A DNA stretch of 41,717 nt, from the NCBI GenBank assembly GCA_964348795.1, contig CAYGDY010000016.1, positions 1 to 41,717 of the forward strand, given 5' to 3'. Shown here piece after piece: positions 17,718 through 26,200 of the stretch. The position numbers were made by a program, and so were the translations under genes. The notes beneath the pieces are model-generated. The model worked only from the letters and a program-made list of their open reading frames with translations. It ran no database searches and had not been told where the DNA came from. The DNA comes from JADLAT01 sp964348795. GTDB taxonomy: Bacteria; Pseudomonadota; Alphaproteobacteria; Micavibrionales; Micavibrionaceae. Position 1 is the first letter of the stretch, and each line of letters begins with the position of its first letter.

Positions 17718-18956
17718 CTATTGTTTTTTTATAAAAATAACCTCCCGTATAAGCCACAACGCCAGACACACAGAGACAACCCAGCCCCCGAAACACGCCC
17801 ATATCGCGCCCCACGCGCCATACGGCCTGCATAACACCATCGCAAGCCCCAGCCCCACAACACCGGCTGGAATGCGGTATAGATTATAAAGATTGAGCTT
17901 GCCCCGCTTGACGATGACAGTCTCGATCGGATTTGAAATCGTCAGCATGAAAAACACAAGGCCCCAACCAAACAACAAGCCACTATAAGGCGCATATTTT
18001 TCGCCATAGACGAGATGGACCACACTGTGCCCGAACACCGCCATCCCGAGCACCATCACAAGTGCACCCGCCCCGTACAAAAACAAAAGGCGCAAGAAAG
18101 ACCGGCGCAAACCGGCCAGAGATTTATCCTGATTCTGAAAAAAATTCTTGTCTATGATATCCAGACTTCTCACCACAACCAGCAACGGTTGCAACAAACT
18201 GCGCATGGCCGCGAAGGCCGCCGATTGAATCGGGGCAGTCACAGCGCTCAAAATAAAAATCGGAAAATTATTGTACGCGGCATAGCCGCCCACCCCCAGC
18301 AGGGATGCGACAATATATTTCCGGAAATCACGTATCATAAAACGCCATCCCCAATACAAATGCGGTGGTCCAATGATCAGTATGAGCCAAAAAGACTTAA
18401 TAAACGTAAAGATCCCGATAATGGCCATCATAGCCTCGTATGACAAGGCAAAGCGCGGAATTGCAAAAAACAGCGCACCAGTGACACCCAGAAACAGGAA
18501 CGACGTGACGAGCGGATCAACAAACCGCTCGTGCTTGATCAGGAGTATCCTGTCAAAATCAAGCTGGATATAAATCAGCGTGAGAACAATCGTCGAGTAA
18601 AACGCCCCCAGAACGAGCGGGCTTTCCCCGCCCGATACCACATACAACCCCCAGACCAGCATTTCGGCGCAGAACAAAAAGCCCCAGACAATCACCTGTT
18701 GTCCCATCACTTTTGTGGCGCGCCGCCTTAAAATACGGGGCAGGAGCACGGAATTCTGGATCATATAGGTGTTGCGCTGTATCCCCTGCAAAGTGATAGC
18801 AATCGACAGGCCAATCCCGTAAGCCGCCAGCTCCACTTCCGAGTAATATTTTGCCAGCAGGATCGTAAAAATAAAATTCGCGGCGGAAAAAAAAACCTGA
18901 TCACACAAAGATATGATCCGGATCATGCTTTTTTTCTTTAACAGCCCCGTGATCAT
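17718..18956 (-). CDS. Polysaccharide flippase (Wzx-like, MOP superfamily)
   Basis: This 412-residue integral membrane protein has about twelve hydrophobic segments, starting with one near residues 17-35 and ending near 385-405. The N-terminal DQVFFSAANFIFTILLAKYYS resembles the first helix of Wzx/RfbX flippases, which move undecaprenyl-linked repeat units across the inner membrane. Its start overlaps the stop of the upstream glycosyltransferase by 4 bases (18953-18956), implying coupled translation. Its stop is 9 bases from the lipoprotein start. The set GT4-flippase-lipoprotein looks like one leftward operon diverging from the wzc-like gene. Oligosaccharide specificity cannot be read. Confidence 0.82.
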   Translation of the reverse strand: MITGLLKKKSMIRIISLCDQVFFSAANFIFTILLAKYYSEVELAAYGIGLSIAITLQGIQRNTYMIQNSVLLPRILRRRATKVMGQQVIVWGFLFCAEMLVWGLYVVSGGESPLVLGAFYSTIVLTLIYIQLDFDRILLIKHERFVDPLVTSFLFLGVTGALFFAIPRFALSYEAMMAIIGIFTFIKSFWLILIIGPPHLYWGWRFMIRDFRKYIVASLLGVGGYAAYNNFPIFILSAVTAPIQSAAFAAMRSLLQPLLVVVRSLDIIDKNFFQNQDKSLAGLRRSFLRLLFLYGAGALVMVLGMAVFGHSVVHLVYGEKYAPYSGLLFGWGLVFFMLTISNPIETVIVKRGKLNLYNLYRIPAGVVGLGLAMVLCRPYGAWGAIWACFGGWVVSVCLALWLIREVIFIKKQ

Positions 18957-20143
18957 GACTGCACAAGAAAATCAAAGGCCCCGACATATTTGATTTTTTC
19001 CTGCTCCCATGAAAACGTGCTGTTGGCACGCGCCAGCGCTTTTTGTGCCATGGCCTGCCGGTGATCGTCCTCCCGCAAGGCCTCGATCGCCTGCGCCAGT
19101 CCTTCGGGTTCGCAAGACGGCGCTACCTGCGCAGACTCTCCCAGTAACCGCAATGTTTCCGTCAGGGGGTAACACACAACCGGAATGCCCAGCGTGGTAT
19201 ATTCAAACACCTTGTTCATGCTGATTTTATCGTTGTATTCATTGCTGGGGTCTGGGATCACGCCAATATCCACGGCAGAGAGCGTTTCCATGAGCGCCTG
19301 TCCGGTCAGATACCCTGCAAAGGTGATATCCTGACTGATCCCAAGCGTCACAGCCAGTGTTTTCACGGATTCCAGATCCGGCCCGTCCCCGATCACCACA
19401 GCCCGCACATCCGGAATGCCCCTGTTGAATTTCAAATGGGCCAGCGCGCGGACCAGATGATCCACCCCGTCCTGATTCCCGATAATGCCAACATAACCAA
19501 CCAGAAGCCTTTTGTCCTGATGCAGGTCGGTACGGGGCACAGTCCGGTGCATGTTTTTATGATCCGGCACGCTGTAGACACTGATGATTTTCTCCGGCGC
19601 CTTTCCCGTCCGTTCGATGGCCAGATTCCGGAACGTGTCATTGGCTGTGATCACGAGATCGGCGCTCCAGTATGTCATTTTTTCAAAGAACAACATGGCC
19701 TTGTGCAGGAGTCCCTTGCGCCCGAACTTCACAGCAAACAGCTCGGGACAAATATCATGATGATCAAAAAGGAATTTTTTCCCAATAAGTTTGAAAGGAA
19801 GCGCCACCAGAAAAATCAGATCCGGCGGATTACACGCCTGAATAACCGTAAATCCATGCTTGAAATAAATTTTGACCAGAAGCAAAAATTCATAAAACAG
19901 GGCCGTGGCATATTCCAGTAAAAACCCCAGCTTGCCTTCTGCTTCCAGAGGCAGGGGGTGCCGGTAAATATGGATCCCATTGATTTCCACGTATCTTTCA
20001 GGACATTTTTCCGTACGGGGACAAATAACGCTCACCTGCCAGCCCGCCTCCTTCAGCGCATTCGCCTCCTGCCAGACCCGCCGATCAAAGGGTAACGGCA
20101 GGTTTTCAACGATGATAACGCAGGATTTCTTTTTTGTTGTCAT
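18953..20143 (-). CDS. Glycosyltransferase family 4 (WbuB-like)
   Basis: This 396-residue GT-B enzyme opens with IIVENLPLPFDRRVWQEA, the N-terminal signature of WbuB/WcaI-like GT4 enzymes, followed by QACNPPDLIFL and LFDHHDICPELF. The C-terminal domain contains LLVGYVGIIGNQDGVDHLV, VIGDGPDLE and the donor-site segment SMNKVFEYTTLGIPVVCYPL. I chose the ATG at 20143 (MTTKKKS); the frame continues to 20206 but that N-terminal addition is not family-like. It is the first gene of the leftward operon with the flippase, and diverges from the wzc-like gene across about 190 bases. Sugar specificity is not identifiable. Confidence 0.87.
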   Translation of the reverse strand: MTTKKKSCVIIVENLPLPFDRRVWQEANALKEAGWQVSVICPRTEKCPERYVEINGIHIYRHPLPLEAEGKLGFLLEYATALFYEFLLLVKIYFKHGFTVIQACNPPDLIFLVALPFKLIGKKFLFDHHDICPELFAVKFGRKGLLHKAMLFFEKMTYWSADLVITANDTFRNLAIERTGKAPEKIISVYSVPDHKNMHRTVPRTDLHQDKRLLVGYVGIIGNQDGVDHLVRALAHLKFNRGIPDVRAVVIGDGPDLESVKTLAVTLGISQDITFAGYLTGQALMETLSAVDIGVIPDPSNEYNDKISMNKVFEYTTLGIPVVCYPLTETLRLLGESAQVAPSCEPEGLAQAIEALREDDHRQAMAQKALARANSTFSWEQEKIKYVGAFDFLVQS

Positions 20144-20333
20144 AATTTGTCTTTCTTGCCGATCCCGCACGGGGCCATCCCGAATGCCTTGAACGATCTG
20201 CACCAATAAGAAAAAAACGCTACGTTTTCAAGCTTTTTATTGCTATATCACCGTTTTCATTGTATGGAAGCGGTAATCCTCGTTATGGAGCGATACTGCC
20301 ACCGTATTTTAATATGACAAAAAAGATGCCGCC

Positions 20334-22436
20334 ATGCTGAAACACAATGAACAAAATATACAACACGCCCCTGCCGTCACAACAGATTATCTTCCGGATT
20401 TTCACGAAATCCTCATGACTCTCTGGCGGCACAAGAGATTCATTCTCCTTGTCACGCTGGTTTCTTTTTTCGCAGGCGCCTTTCTTGTCCTCCTGAAACA
20501 AAATGCCTATACCGCAACGGCAACCTTGCTGATACAGGATAACTCTCCCGACCTGTCCGATTTCACGGATGTCACAGCTACCGAAAAATTTGACGACATG
20601 ACCCTTGAAACAGAAGTCAAGGTTTTAAACTCCCCCACGCTGGCCCAAAAAACCATTGACGCTATGGAACTTTTCAAAGCACCGGAATTTCAGACAGACC
20701 CCTCCCGTGAAAAAGCGTTGCTGTATAAATTCCTGAAACGACTGTCCGTGACGCCCCAAAAATCTTCCCGCGTCATCGGCGTTTCTTTTACAGCCCGTGA
20801 CCCCGAGCTGGCGGCCACAGTTGTCAACACACACATCAAAGCCTACTTTGCCTTCCAGATTGCCCAGAAAGAAGCCCGCATCACGGAACTCAGCCAATGG
20901 TTCGAGACAAAAGTGCGCGAGCTGAAGGAAAATGTCGAGAAAAAATCACAGGCTGTTGCCGCGTACAGAGCCAGAGAAAACCTGATTGTCGGAGAAGATG
21001 ATCAGGAGCTGGTGTACAAAAAAATCGCGTTGCTGGGAGAGGAAATATCCAAAATTCAAGCCGAGCGCCTGAACGTCCAGTCAAAACTTCAAACCCTGTC
21101 CACCGAAGGAGACTCACAGGATGCTCTGGATGTGACGGGTGAAGACCCTTCCGGCCTTCCCGCAGGGGACCTCGAAGAAGTCGGGGATTCCATGGTCATC
21201 CAACAGCTCAAGGTCAAGGCCAGCACCCTTGCCGATAACGTCGCCTCGCTTCAAGCCTCCTACGGCAGGAACCATCCCAAGCTCCGCGCCGCCTACAGGG
21301 AATTGGCACAGGTCAACGAGGCCATCAGGACCGAAAAAGACACGTTAAAATCCAATCTCAAAACGAGTGAAACTTTGAGTTTGTCGCAGGAAGATCTGTA
21401 TCAGGAACAGCTCGCACACCTCCAGTCCGAGGCCAGCACCCTGCAGGATAAAATGATTGTGCTGAGCAGTCTGAAAGTCGAAGAAGACGCGAGCAAAAAA
21501 CTGCTGGATAATTTTCTACAAAACTATGAAACCATTCAATCCCAAGTCAGCTTTGCCCGTCCCGACGCCAATGTGATTTCTCCGGCTGTCGCCCCTGCTT
21601 ACCCGAACGGGCCCGGAACAGGAACGCTGATGCTCGTCGTTTTGATTTTTTCGGGCTTTCTGGCTCTTGCCTTGGTTTTCTTGATGGAAGTCACACGGTC
21701 CGGCATCCGCAATTTCACTGATTTGAGAAATTTTGGCCAAACACCGCTTGGTATTCTGCCGGCTATTCCAAACCCTTTGCACGCCGTCTTGAGTCCAGAA
21801 AATTCCAGTTACAGGGAATCTCTCAAGCGGATCTATATGGCGGCGCTTTTGAACACCAATATCCGGAGTGTGCTGATCACCTCTGCCCTTCCCCGCGAAG
21901 GCCGGACCACGTTCACCGCTTCTCTGGCGTATTATCTGCTTTCCATTGGCCATTCCGTACTGGTCGTCGATGCTGATTTTATGAATCCGGCCTTGTCCCG
22001 TCTTGACAACACGGCCTCCCCCAAGGGCTTCACCGATATCATCGCCGGAACAGCGACATTGAAGGATGTCCTGCTACAGGAGAAAAACGGACTGACCATT
22101 TTACCAGCAGGTCAAAGTGCTCTTTTTTCTCCGGATGTTCTGAATTCCGAAAAATTTCATGCCCTGATGAAGCAACTCAAGGCGCAATATCACTATGTGC
22201 TGGTCGATGCCGGACCCGCACTGGCCCACGCAGAGGCAAAAATCATAGCCGAACAGACCGACGGCGTTCTGGTTTTGGTGGAGTGGCTGAAGACGGCGCG
22301 GAAAAATGTTGCCAATATGCTCTCGGTGTTCGCACACTCCCAAACACCGATTCTTGGAATTGTTATTAACAAGGTGGATCTTGATAAATACAAGGCCGTC
22401 ACATCGGGTTCCGATTTTCTTATCCCGAAATTCTAA
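20334..22436 (+). CDS. Wzc/ExoP-like polysaccharide copolymerase with degenerate kinase motifs
   Basis: This 700-residue inner-membrane protein controls polymerisation and export of surface polysaccharide. A Wzz domain begins at 21 with TM1 at 36-54; a long periplasmic part with coiled coil (about 180-400) follows; TM2 is at 431-451. The cytoplasmic C-terminal domain is of the bacterial tyrosine-kinase type. Its motifs are altered: Walker A is SALPREGRTTF, so the usual lysine of EGK(S/T) is Arg524; Walker A' is DADFMNP (546-552) instead of DxRxP; Walker B VLVDAGPA (622-629) is near normal. The C-terminus has no tyrosine cluster. Kinase activity is therefore doubtful, although the copolymerase role can stand without it. 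It diverges from the GT4-flippase operon. Confidence 0.88.
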   Translation: MLKHNEQNIQHAPAVTTDYLPDFHEILMTLWRHKRFILLVTLVSFFAGAFLVLLKQNAYTATATLLIQDNSPDLSDFTDVTATEKFDDMTLETEVKVLNSPTLAQKTIDAMELFKAPEFQTDPSREKALLYKFLKRLSVTPQKSSRVIGVSFTARDPELAATVVNTHIKAYFAFQIAQKEARITELSQWFETKVRELKENVEKKSQAVAAYRARENLIVGEDDQELVYKKIALLGEEISKIQAERLNVQSKLQTLSTEGDSQDALDVTGEDPSGLPAGDLEEVGDSMVIQQLKVKASTLADNVASLQASYGRNHPKLRAAYRELAQVNEAIRTEKDTLKSNLKTSETLSLSQEDLYQEQLAHLQSEASTLQDKMIVLSSLKVEEDASKKLLDNFLQNYETIQSQVSFARPDANVISPAVAPAYPNGPGTGTLMLVVLIFSGFLALALVFLMEVTRSGIRNFTDLRNFGQTPLGILPAIPNPLHAVLSPENSSYRESLKRIYMAALLNTNIRSVLITSALPREGRTTFTASLAYYLLSIGHSVLVVDADFMNPALSRLDNTASPKGFTDIIAGTATLKDVLLQEKNGLTILPAGQSALFSPDVLNSEKFHALMKQLKAQYHYVLVDAGPALAHAEAKIIAEQTDGVLVLVEWLKTARKNVANMLSVFAHSQTPILGIVINKVDLDKYKAVTSGSDFLIPKF

Positions 22437-22451
22437 AGACCTTTCACCGCT

Positions 22452-22898
22452 TTAAAAGGGTTTTAAAATCACCATCAGGACAATCACGATCATCAGGATG
22501 GTGGGCGCTTCGTTGATGAACCGGAAGAAGCGGGGCGTTTTGGTATTTTGGTCCTTGGCAAAGTTTTTCACCCACTTTGCAAAAACGTGATGCAGGCCGG
22601 TCATCAGTATCACGGCGGTTAACTTGACATGCATCCATCCATGAGTCATCAGGTCCGGATTGGCGGCAAGCATCAGCCCGCCGAAAACCCACACCGCAAT
22701 ACTGGCCGGATTCATGATATATTTCAGCAAGCGCCGCTCCATCGTTTTGAACACCGTTGTTATTTCAACAAAGGCCGCATGCTCCGCATGATACACAAAA
22801 AGACGCGGCAGGTATAACAGACCTGCCATCCATGCGATGACGGCTATGAGATGAAAGGCTTTGATCCACCCGTAATATTCCAGTAAAAAATCCTGCAT
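22452..22898 (-). CDS. hemJ: Protoporphyrinogen IX oxidase HemJ
   Basis: HemJ oxidises protoporphyrinogen IX to protoporphyrin IX in the inner membrane, the step before ferrochelatase. The 148-residue protein has about four membrane helices. The N-terminal WIKAFHLIAVIAWMAGLLYLP with its conserved histidine is characteristic, as are LPRLFVYHAEH, the MERRLLKYIMNPA segment and the central HVKL. The ATG at 22898 has a GGAG Shine-Dalgarno 8 bases upstream; a longer reading to 22994 runs back into hemH and is not credible. It is the last gene of hemE-hemH-hemJ, 19 bases after hemH, and converges on the wzc-like gene. Confidence 0.9.
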   Translation of the reverse strand: MQDFLLEYYGWIKAFHLIAVIAWMAGLLYLPRLFVYHAEHAAFVEITTVFKTMERRLLKYIMNPASIAVWVFGGLMLAANPDLMTHGWMHVKLTAVILMTGLHHVFAKWVKNFAKDQNTKTPRFFRFINEAPTILMIVIVLMVILKPF

Positions 22899-22917
22899 TT
22901 CTTGTGCTCCTTTAAAT

Positions 22918-23991
22918 TTAAACCGCGCTGGTTTTTTGCATACAACATTGTGAAAAAGAAGCCGGACAATTTCTGGTACGATGCTCCCCCGCAACCCCGA
23001 CCTGATCCAGCTGTTTCAAAACCATCGTGGCAAGCCCCTCTATAAAATCAGGATGCGTCCCCACGGTCTGCGCTCGATAATACCCTGTGATTCCCAGAGT
23101 GTGGGCAATATGCCGGTATTCCATATCAAGTTCGACCAGTGTTTCGACATGCTCCTGCGTAAAGGCATGGGGAAAGACAATCACGGCTTTTTGATCAAAC
23201 GCCGCCTTTTCAAGCGCTTCACGGAGCGATGGCCCGATCCATTTCATCGGACCCACCCGCGATTGATAACACGCCTCCCAGTCAGGGTGTTCGAGATGAA
23301 ATTTTTTCTCCAGACACCCCAGAACCGCTTTGCGCGTCTGTTCACACTGATACTGGTACGGATCACCGTCCTGAATGATTTTCTCGGGCAGGCCATGCGC
23401 CGAAAACAAAATTCTGGGCTTTTGATGACCGTCTTTCAGCGCCTGTTCATATTGTATAAAAATTTGCGCGGCAGAGGCGGTGACAAACCCTGTGTTTTCC
23501 GGATAACAACACACCATGGAGAACGGTTTTTCAAAACGGTTTTTTTGAAAGGCCTTCTTGAGTTGCATGAAAGAGGACCATGTCGTTGTCGTGGAAAACT
23601 GCGGGTACAAGGGCACAACAATGACCTGGTCCGGTTTCCAGTCCTGAACCTGTTGCGCCGTTTCTCCGCTCATGGGGTGCCAGTAGCGCATGCAAAGAAA
23701 AGTTTTGAACGATACAGCCAAACCAGCCTTGTCCAGCGTTTCTTCGAGCGCGTGTGCCTGCCTCATGGAATTTTCCAGAAGGGGTGATCTGTTTTCAAGC
23801 GCGCCATAACTTTCTCCGGCCTCTTTTTTTGATCGTTTCCGGCTGATGATGAAAGCCAGAATGACACGCAAAACATACGGAAGCCGGATAATGTTTTTAT
23901 CCGTAAAAAAATTGAAGAGAAAGGGCTGGATCGCGGCCTTCGAATCCGGCCCGCCGAGATTGAGTAATATGACCGCTACTTTTTTTTTCAT
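22918..23991 (-). CDS. hemH: Ferrochelatase HemH with C-terminal cysteines
   Basis: HemH inserts ferrous iron into protoporphyrin IX. The 357-residue protein has LLNLGGPDS (9-17), YPQFSTTTTWSS, the catalytic FSAHGLPEKII with His199, and FTQEHVETLVELDMEY with the second active-site acid. The C-terminal tail contains NCPASFSQCC; together with the CC pair near 161 this resembles the cysteine arrangement of [2Fe-2S] ferrochelatases known in alphaproteobacteria such as Caulobacter. Its start overlaps the hemE stop by 4 bases (23988-23991), so translation is probably coupled. The cluster assignment is inference from cysteine positions. Confidence 0.94.
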   Translation of the reverse strand: MKKKVAVILLNLGGPDSKAAIQPFLFNFFTDKNIIRLPYVLRVILAFIISRKRSKKEAGESYGALENRSPLLENSMRQAHALEETLDKAGLAVSFKTFLCMRYWHPMSGETAQQVQDWKPDQVIVVPLYPQFSTTTTWSSFMQLKKAFQKNRFEKPFSMVCCYPENTGFVTASAAQIFIQYEQALKDGHQKPRILFSAHGLPEKIIQDGDPYQYQCEQTRKAVLGCLEKKFHLEHPDWEACYQSRVGPMKWIGPSLREALEKAAFDQKAVIVFPHAFTQEHVETLVELDMEYRHIAHTLGITGYYRAQTVGTHPDFIEGLATMVLKQLDQVGVAGEHRTRNCPASFSQCCMQKTSAV

Positions 23992-25034
23992 GAGGGAAAA
24001 TTTCTAATAGTCCTGACCAGTATCTCGACATGCTCTACCGGTGTTTCCTTATGAATGCCATGCCCCAGATTGAAAATAAAGGGGCCGTTTCTGAAATTCT
24101 GTATGATCTGTCTTGTTCCTGAAATCAAGGCATCTCCCCCCGCAAGAAGACACGCGGGATCGAGATTGCCCTGCACCGGTTTGAGGGATTGCAATTCTTC
24201 CGCCGCCCATGCTGTCGGAACATGGGAATCCAGACCAATCGCTGAAACACCTGTTTCCCGAACATAGGAAAGAAAGTTATATCCAGCACCCTTGGGAAAT
24301 CCGATAATCGGCGTGTGTGGGTAGACTTTCCGGATATGTACAACAATATCCCGTGTGGGCCCGATGACCCATTTGTCGAACTGGTCACTGTCCAGCACGC
24401 CGGACCAGCTGTCAAAAACCTGAACCGCTTCCGCGCCAGCTTCGATTTGCTTGATCAGATATTGCGCCGTGGCGTGTGTGAGAATTTTTATCAATTCCGT
24501 AAACCATTGCGGATTCTGATAGGCCAGCGTTTTGCTTTTGAAAAAATCCCTGGAACTCCCTCCCTCGATCATGTACGTCGCCACAGTCCACGGCGCCCCT
24601 GCGAATCCGATAAGCGCTGTGCGGTCAAAACCCTCCTGCACAAAGGCGTTCCTCGTCTTTTGCAAAGCCTCGTACACAAAATCCAGCGTTTCAAGACCTG
24701 CCGGATCAAGGGCCAGAATATCCTGACCCGATTGCACGGGATCCAGTTTGGGACCCTCTCCGACTGTGAATTCCAGTTTACAGCCCAGCGCCATCGGAAC
24801 AACAAGGATATCGGAGAAAATAATCGCGGCGTCCATTCCAAACCGCCGAAGCGGTTGCATTGTAATTTCACAGGCCGTTTCGGGGTCCATGGCCATGTCT
24901 AAAAAACCCCCTTTTTCAGCCCGTAATTTCCTGTATTCCGGCAGATACCGTCCGGCTTGCCGCATAAACCAGAAGGGGATGCTCTGTTCTTTCCGGTTGT
25001 TTAACACGTTCAAAAAAGGTTTGTTTTCAGACAT
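23988..25034 (-). CDS. hemE: Uroporphyrinogen decarboxylase HemE
   Basis: HemE decarboxylates uroporphyrinogen III to coproporphyrinogen III. The 348-residue length is normal. The active-site signature FMRQAGRYLPEYR (23-35) is intact, followed by FSDILVVPMALG with the catalytic aspartate, GFAGAPWTVATYMIEGGSS, and HGIHKETPVEHV near the C-terminus. A CAGGAAA lies a few bases upstream of the ATG at 25034. It is the first gene of the leftward haem operon and borders the candidate replication origin, the same place hemE has in Caulobacter. Confidence 0.96.
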   Translation of the reverse strand: MSENKPFLNVLNNRKEQSIPFWFMRQAGRYLPEYRKLRAEKGGFLDMAMDPETACEITMQPLRRFGMDAAIIFSDILVVPMALGCKLEFTVGEGPKLDPVQSGQDILALDPAGLETLDFVYEALQKTRNAFVQEGFDRTALIGFAGAPWTVATYMIEGGSSRDFFKSKTLAYQNPQWFTELIKILTHATAQYLIKQIEAGAEAVQVFDSWSGVLDSDQFDKWVIGPTRDIVVHIRKVYPHTPIIGFPKGAGYNFLSYVRETGVSAIGLDSHVPTAWAAEELQSLKPVQGNLDPACLLAGGDALISGTRQIIQNFRNGPFIFNLGHGIHKETPVEHVEILVRTIRNFPS

Positions 25035-25422
25035 GGGTTTTCCTGAAGGGTGTTGAAATTGTTTTTCGTGATTTTAGTTTTAAGGCGTTTCATTAAAATA
25101 GAATATATATTTTTAAATAAGGTATTTCTTGTAATAGGGGGCACGAAAAGCATGTATAAAACATATCCCTGTTTTTACGCACAGGGTTTGTGCGGGGAAG
25201 GTATCATATTTTCCAACGCTTCATGGAGAAGTATCCGGATAAGGAAGAAGACGGGCTTTGATCTTTGCACATGAGGATAACACAGATTTTGCGGGGCGCA
25301 TGAAATCGGGATAACTCCATACTTTTTTTATAATGAGAGATATTCAGACTTTTTACACAGAGCTATCAAGAGAATCATTTTTATGTTATATTATCTTCCG
25401 ATAATGATACTTTGGGAACAGG
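25035..25422. other. Candidate chromosomal replication origin (oriC)
   Basis: This 388-bp gap has no credible gene. It lies between divergent hemE and the block leading to ppsR, the location of the origin in Caulobacter. An A+T-rich stretch at about 25068-25136 could be the unwinding region. DnaA-box-like 9-mers on the minus strand share the TTATCC core: TTATCCTCA at 25272-25280 (one mismatch to TTATCCACA), TTATCCGGA at 25234-25242 and TTATCCCGA at 25306-25314 (two mismatches each). On the plus strand TTACGCACA (25175-25183) and TTTTACACA (25351-25359) have two mismatches. GC skew changes sign close to here. Two TTAA motifs (25080, 25093) are 9 bases apart, not the 7 of a CtrA site. It must also hold the hemE promoter. 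Confidence 0.6.
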
Positions 25423-26037
25423 ATGTATCAGGAAGCCTTTGTGAAATTGAGTTCTATGGAAGTAAAAGCCCTTCTGGATGTCTTGAATCCGGATTTTGAC
25501 GGTGTTGTGTTCAGTCCTTCGGAGACCTTGGTTGTTGCGCAAAACCTTTCTTTTTATCCCGGGTGCCGTTTACTGGATATTACGGAATACGCTGGTGTGC
25601 CTGTAAAGCGCCGGTTTGTGATTTCCTCTCCGCACAAAAACACAGTTCTGAATTTTTCCAACGAGGTCATTTATGAAATGAACCGGAGCATTCCCCTGCT
25701 TTTGCAGGAAGAAACGGTATTGGAATACGTGAAGTTTTTCTTTTCCTATGTCAGGGGACAATATGGCCGTTTTTTGATTGTCGAGACAGTCGATGATATG
25801 AACTGGAAGGACAATCCCCCCCCTTCGGCGCGAAAATCCATTGGAAAGATGCTGTGTCCTGTGTGTCTGGAAAAAAAGGATTACAAGGGATCCTTTTACC
25901 TGAAAACGACCATGGTTTTTAAAGATTCTCTGTTCAAAACGGGAATTAAAATAGAGCCTTCCGGATATATATCGCTCTTCGGGGAAGAGTTGCTGATAGA
26001 GGATATGCCGCTTCTGGACGATGTTTTTGGTCAGTAG
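25423..26037 (+). CDS. Hypothetical protein next to the origin
   Basis: I do not recognise this 204-residue protein. It is soluble, with no signal peptide or membrane helix. The first half alternates short strands and loops (VVFSPSETLVVAQNLSFYPGC), and the second half holds a CPVC pair near 145-148 that could bind metal only with other ligands. The start ATG at 25423 has only an AGG directly next to it; the next ATG at 25456 has no better site. It is the first rightward gene after the candidate origin and is followed after 161 bases by the tandem paralogues. Its base use is ordinary for this side of the window. It could be an origin-linked conserved gene of the lineage. Confidence 0.7.
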   Translation: MYQEAFVKLSSMEVKALLDVLNPDFDGVVFSPSETLVVAQNLSFYPGCRLLDITEYAGVPVKRRFVISSPHKNTVLNFSNEVIYEMNRSIPLLLQEETVLEYVKFFFSYVRGQYGRFLIVETVDDMNWKDNPPPSARKSIGKMLCPVCLEKKDYKGSFYLKTTMVFKDSLFKTGIKIEPSGYISLFGEELLIEDMPLLDDVFGQ

Positions 26038-26163
26038 AGCGGGCCCTTTAGGGTGTGTCATCAATATATCGTTAACGTCATAACATAATATTTTTATAAA
26101 ATCAGAGATTTTTTGTATTATTAAAAATCATAGAAAGAAGTCTTTAAGACCTTACCCTGCATA

Positions 26164-26200
26164 ATGGACCTTGGAACATATTATACGGGTTAAGGTCCAT
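26164..26200. promoter_or_regulatory. 9-bp inverted repeat overlapping a start codon
   Basis: ATGGACCTT (26164-26172) and AAGGTCCAT (26192-26200) form a perfect 9-bp inverted repeat around a 19-base spacer. The right arm contains the first two bases of the ATG at 26199. A related GACCTTACCC lies just upstream and GGGTTAAGGTC inside, so several alternative stems are possible. It could be an operator or an mRNA hairpin hiding the start. The gene shows no ordinary Shine-Dalgarno other than the AAGG inside the arm. Confidence 0.45.

Noticed and set aside
25080..25096. Possible CtrA site (TTAA...TTAA)
   Set aside because: The two TTAA motifs are separated by 9 bases instead of the 7 of the CtrA consensus.
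25050..25274. A rightward 74-codon frame inside the candidate origin
   Set aside because: It starts within A+T-rich DNA with no ribosome binding site, its product is a random-looking mix of hydrophobic and basic residues, and it overlaps the DnaA-box-like cluster.
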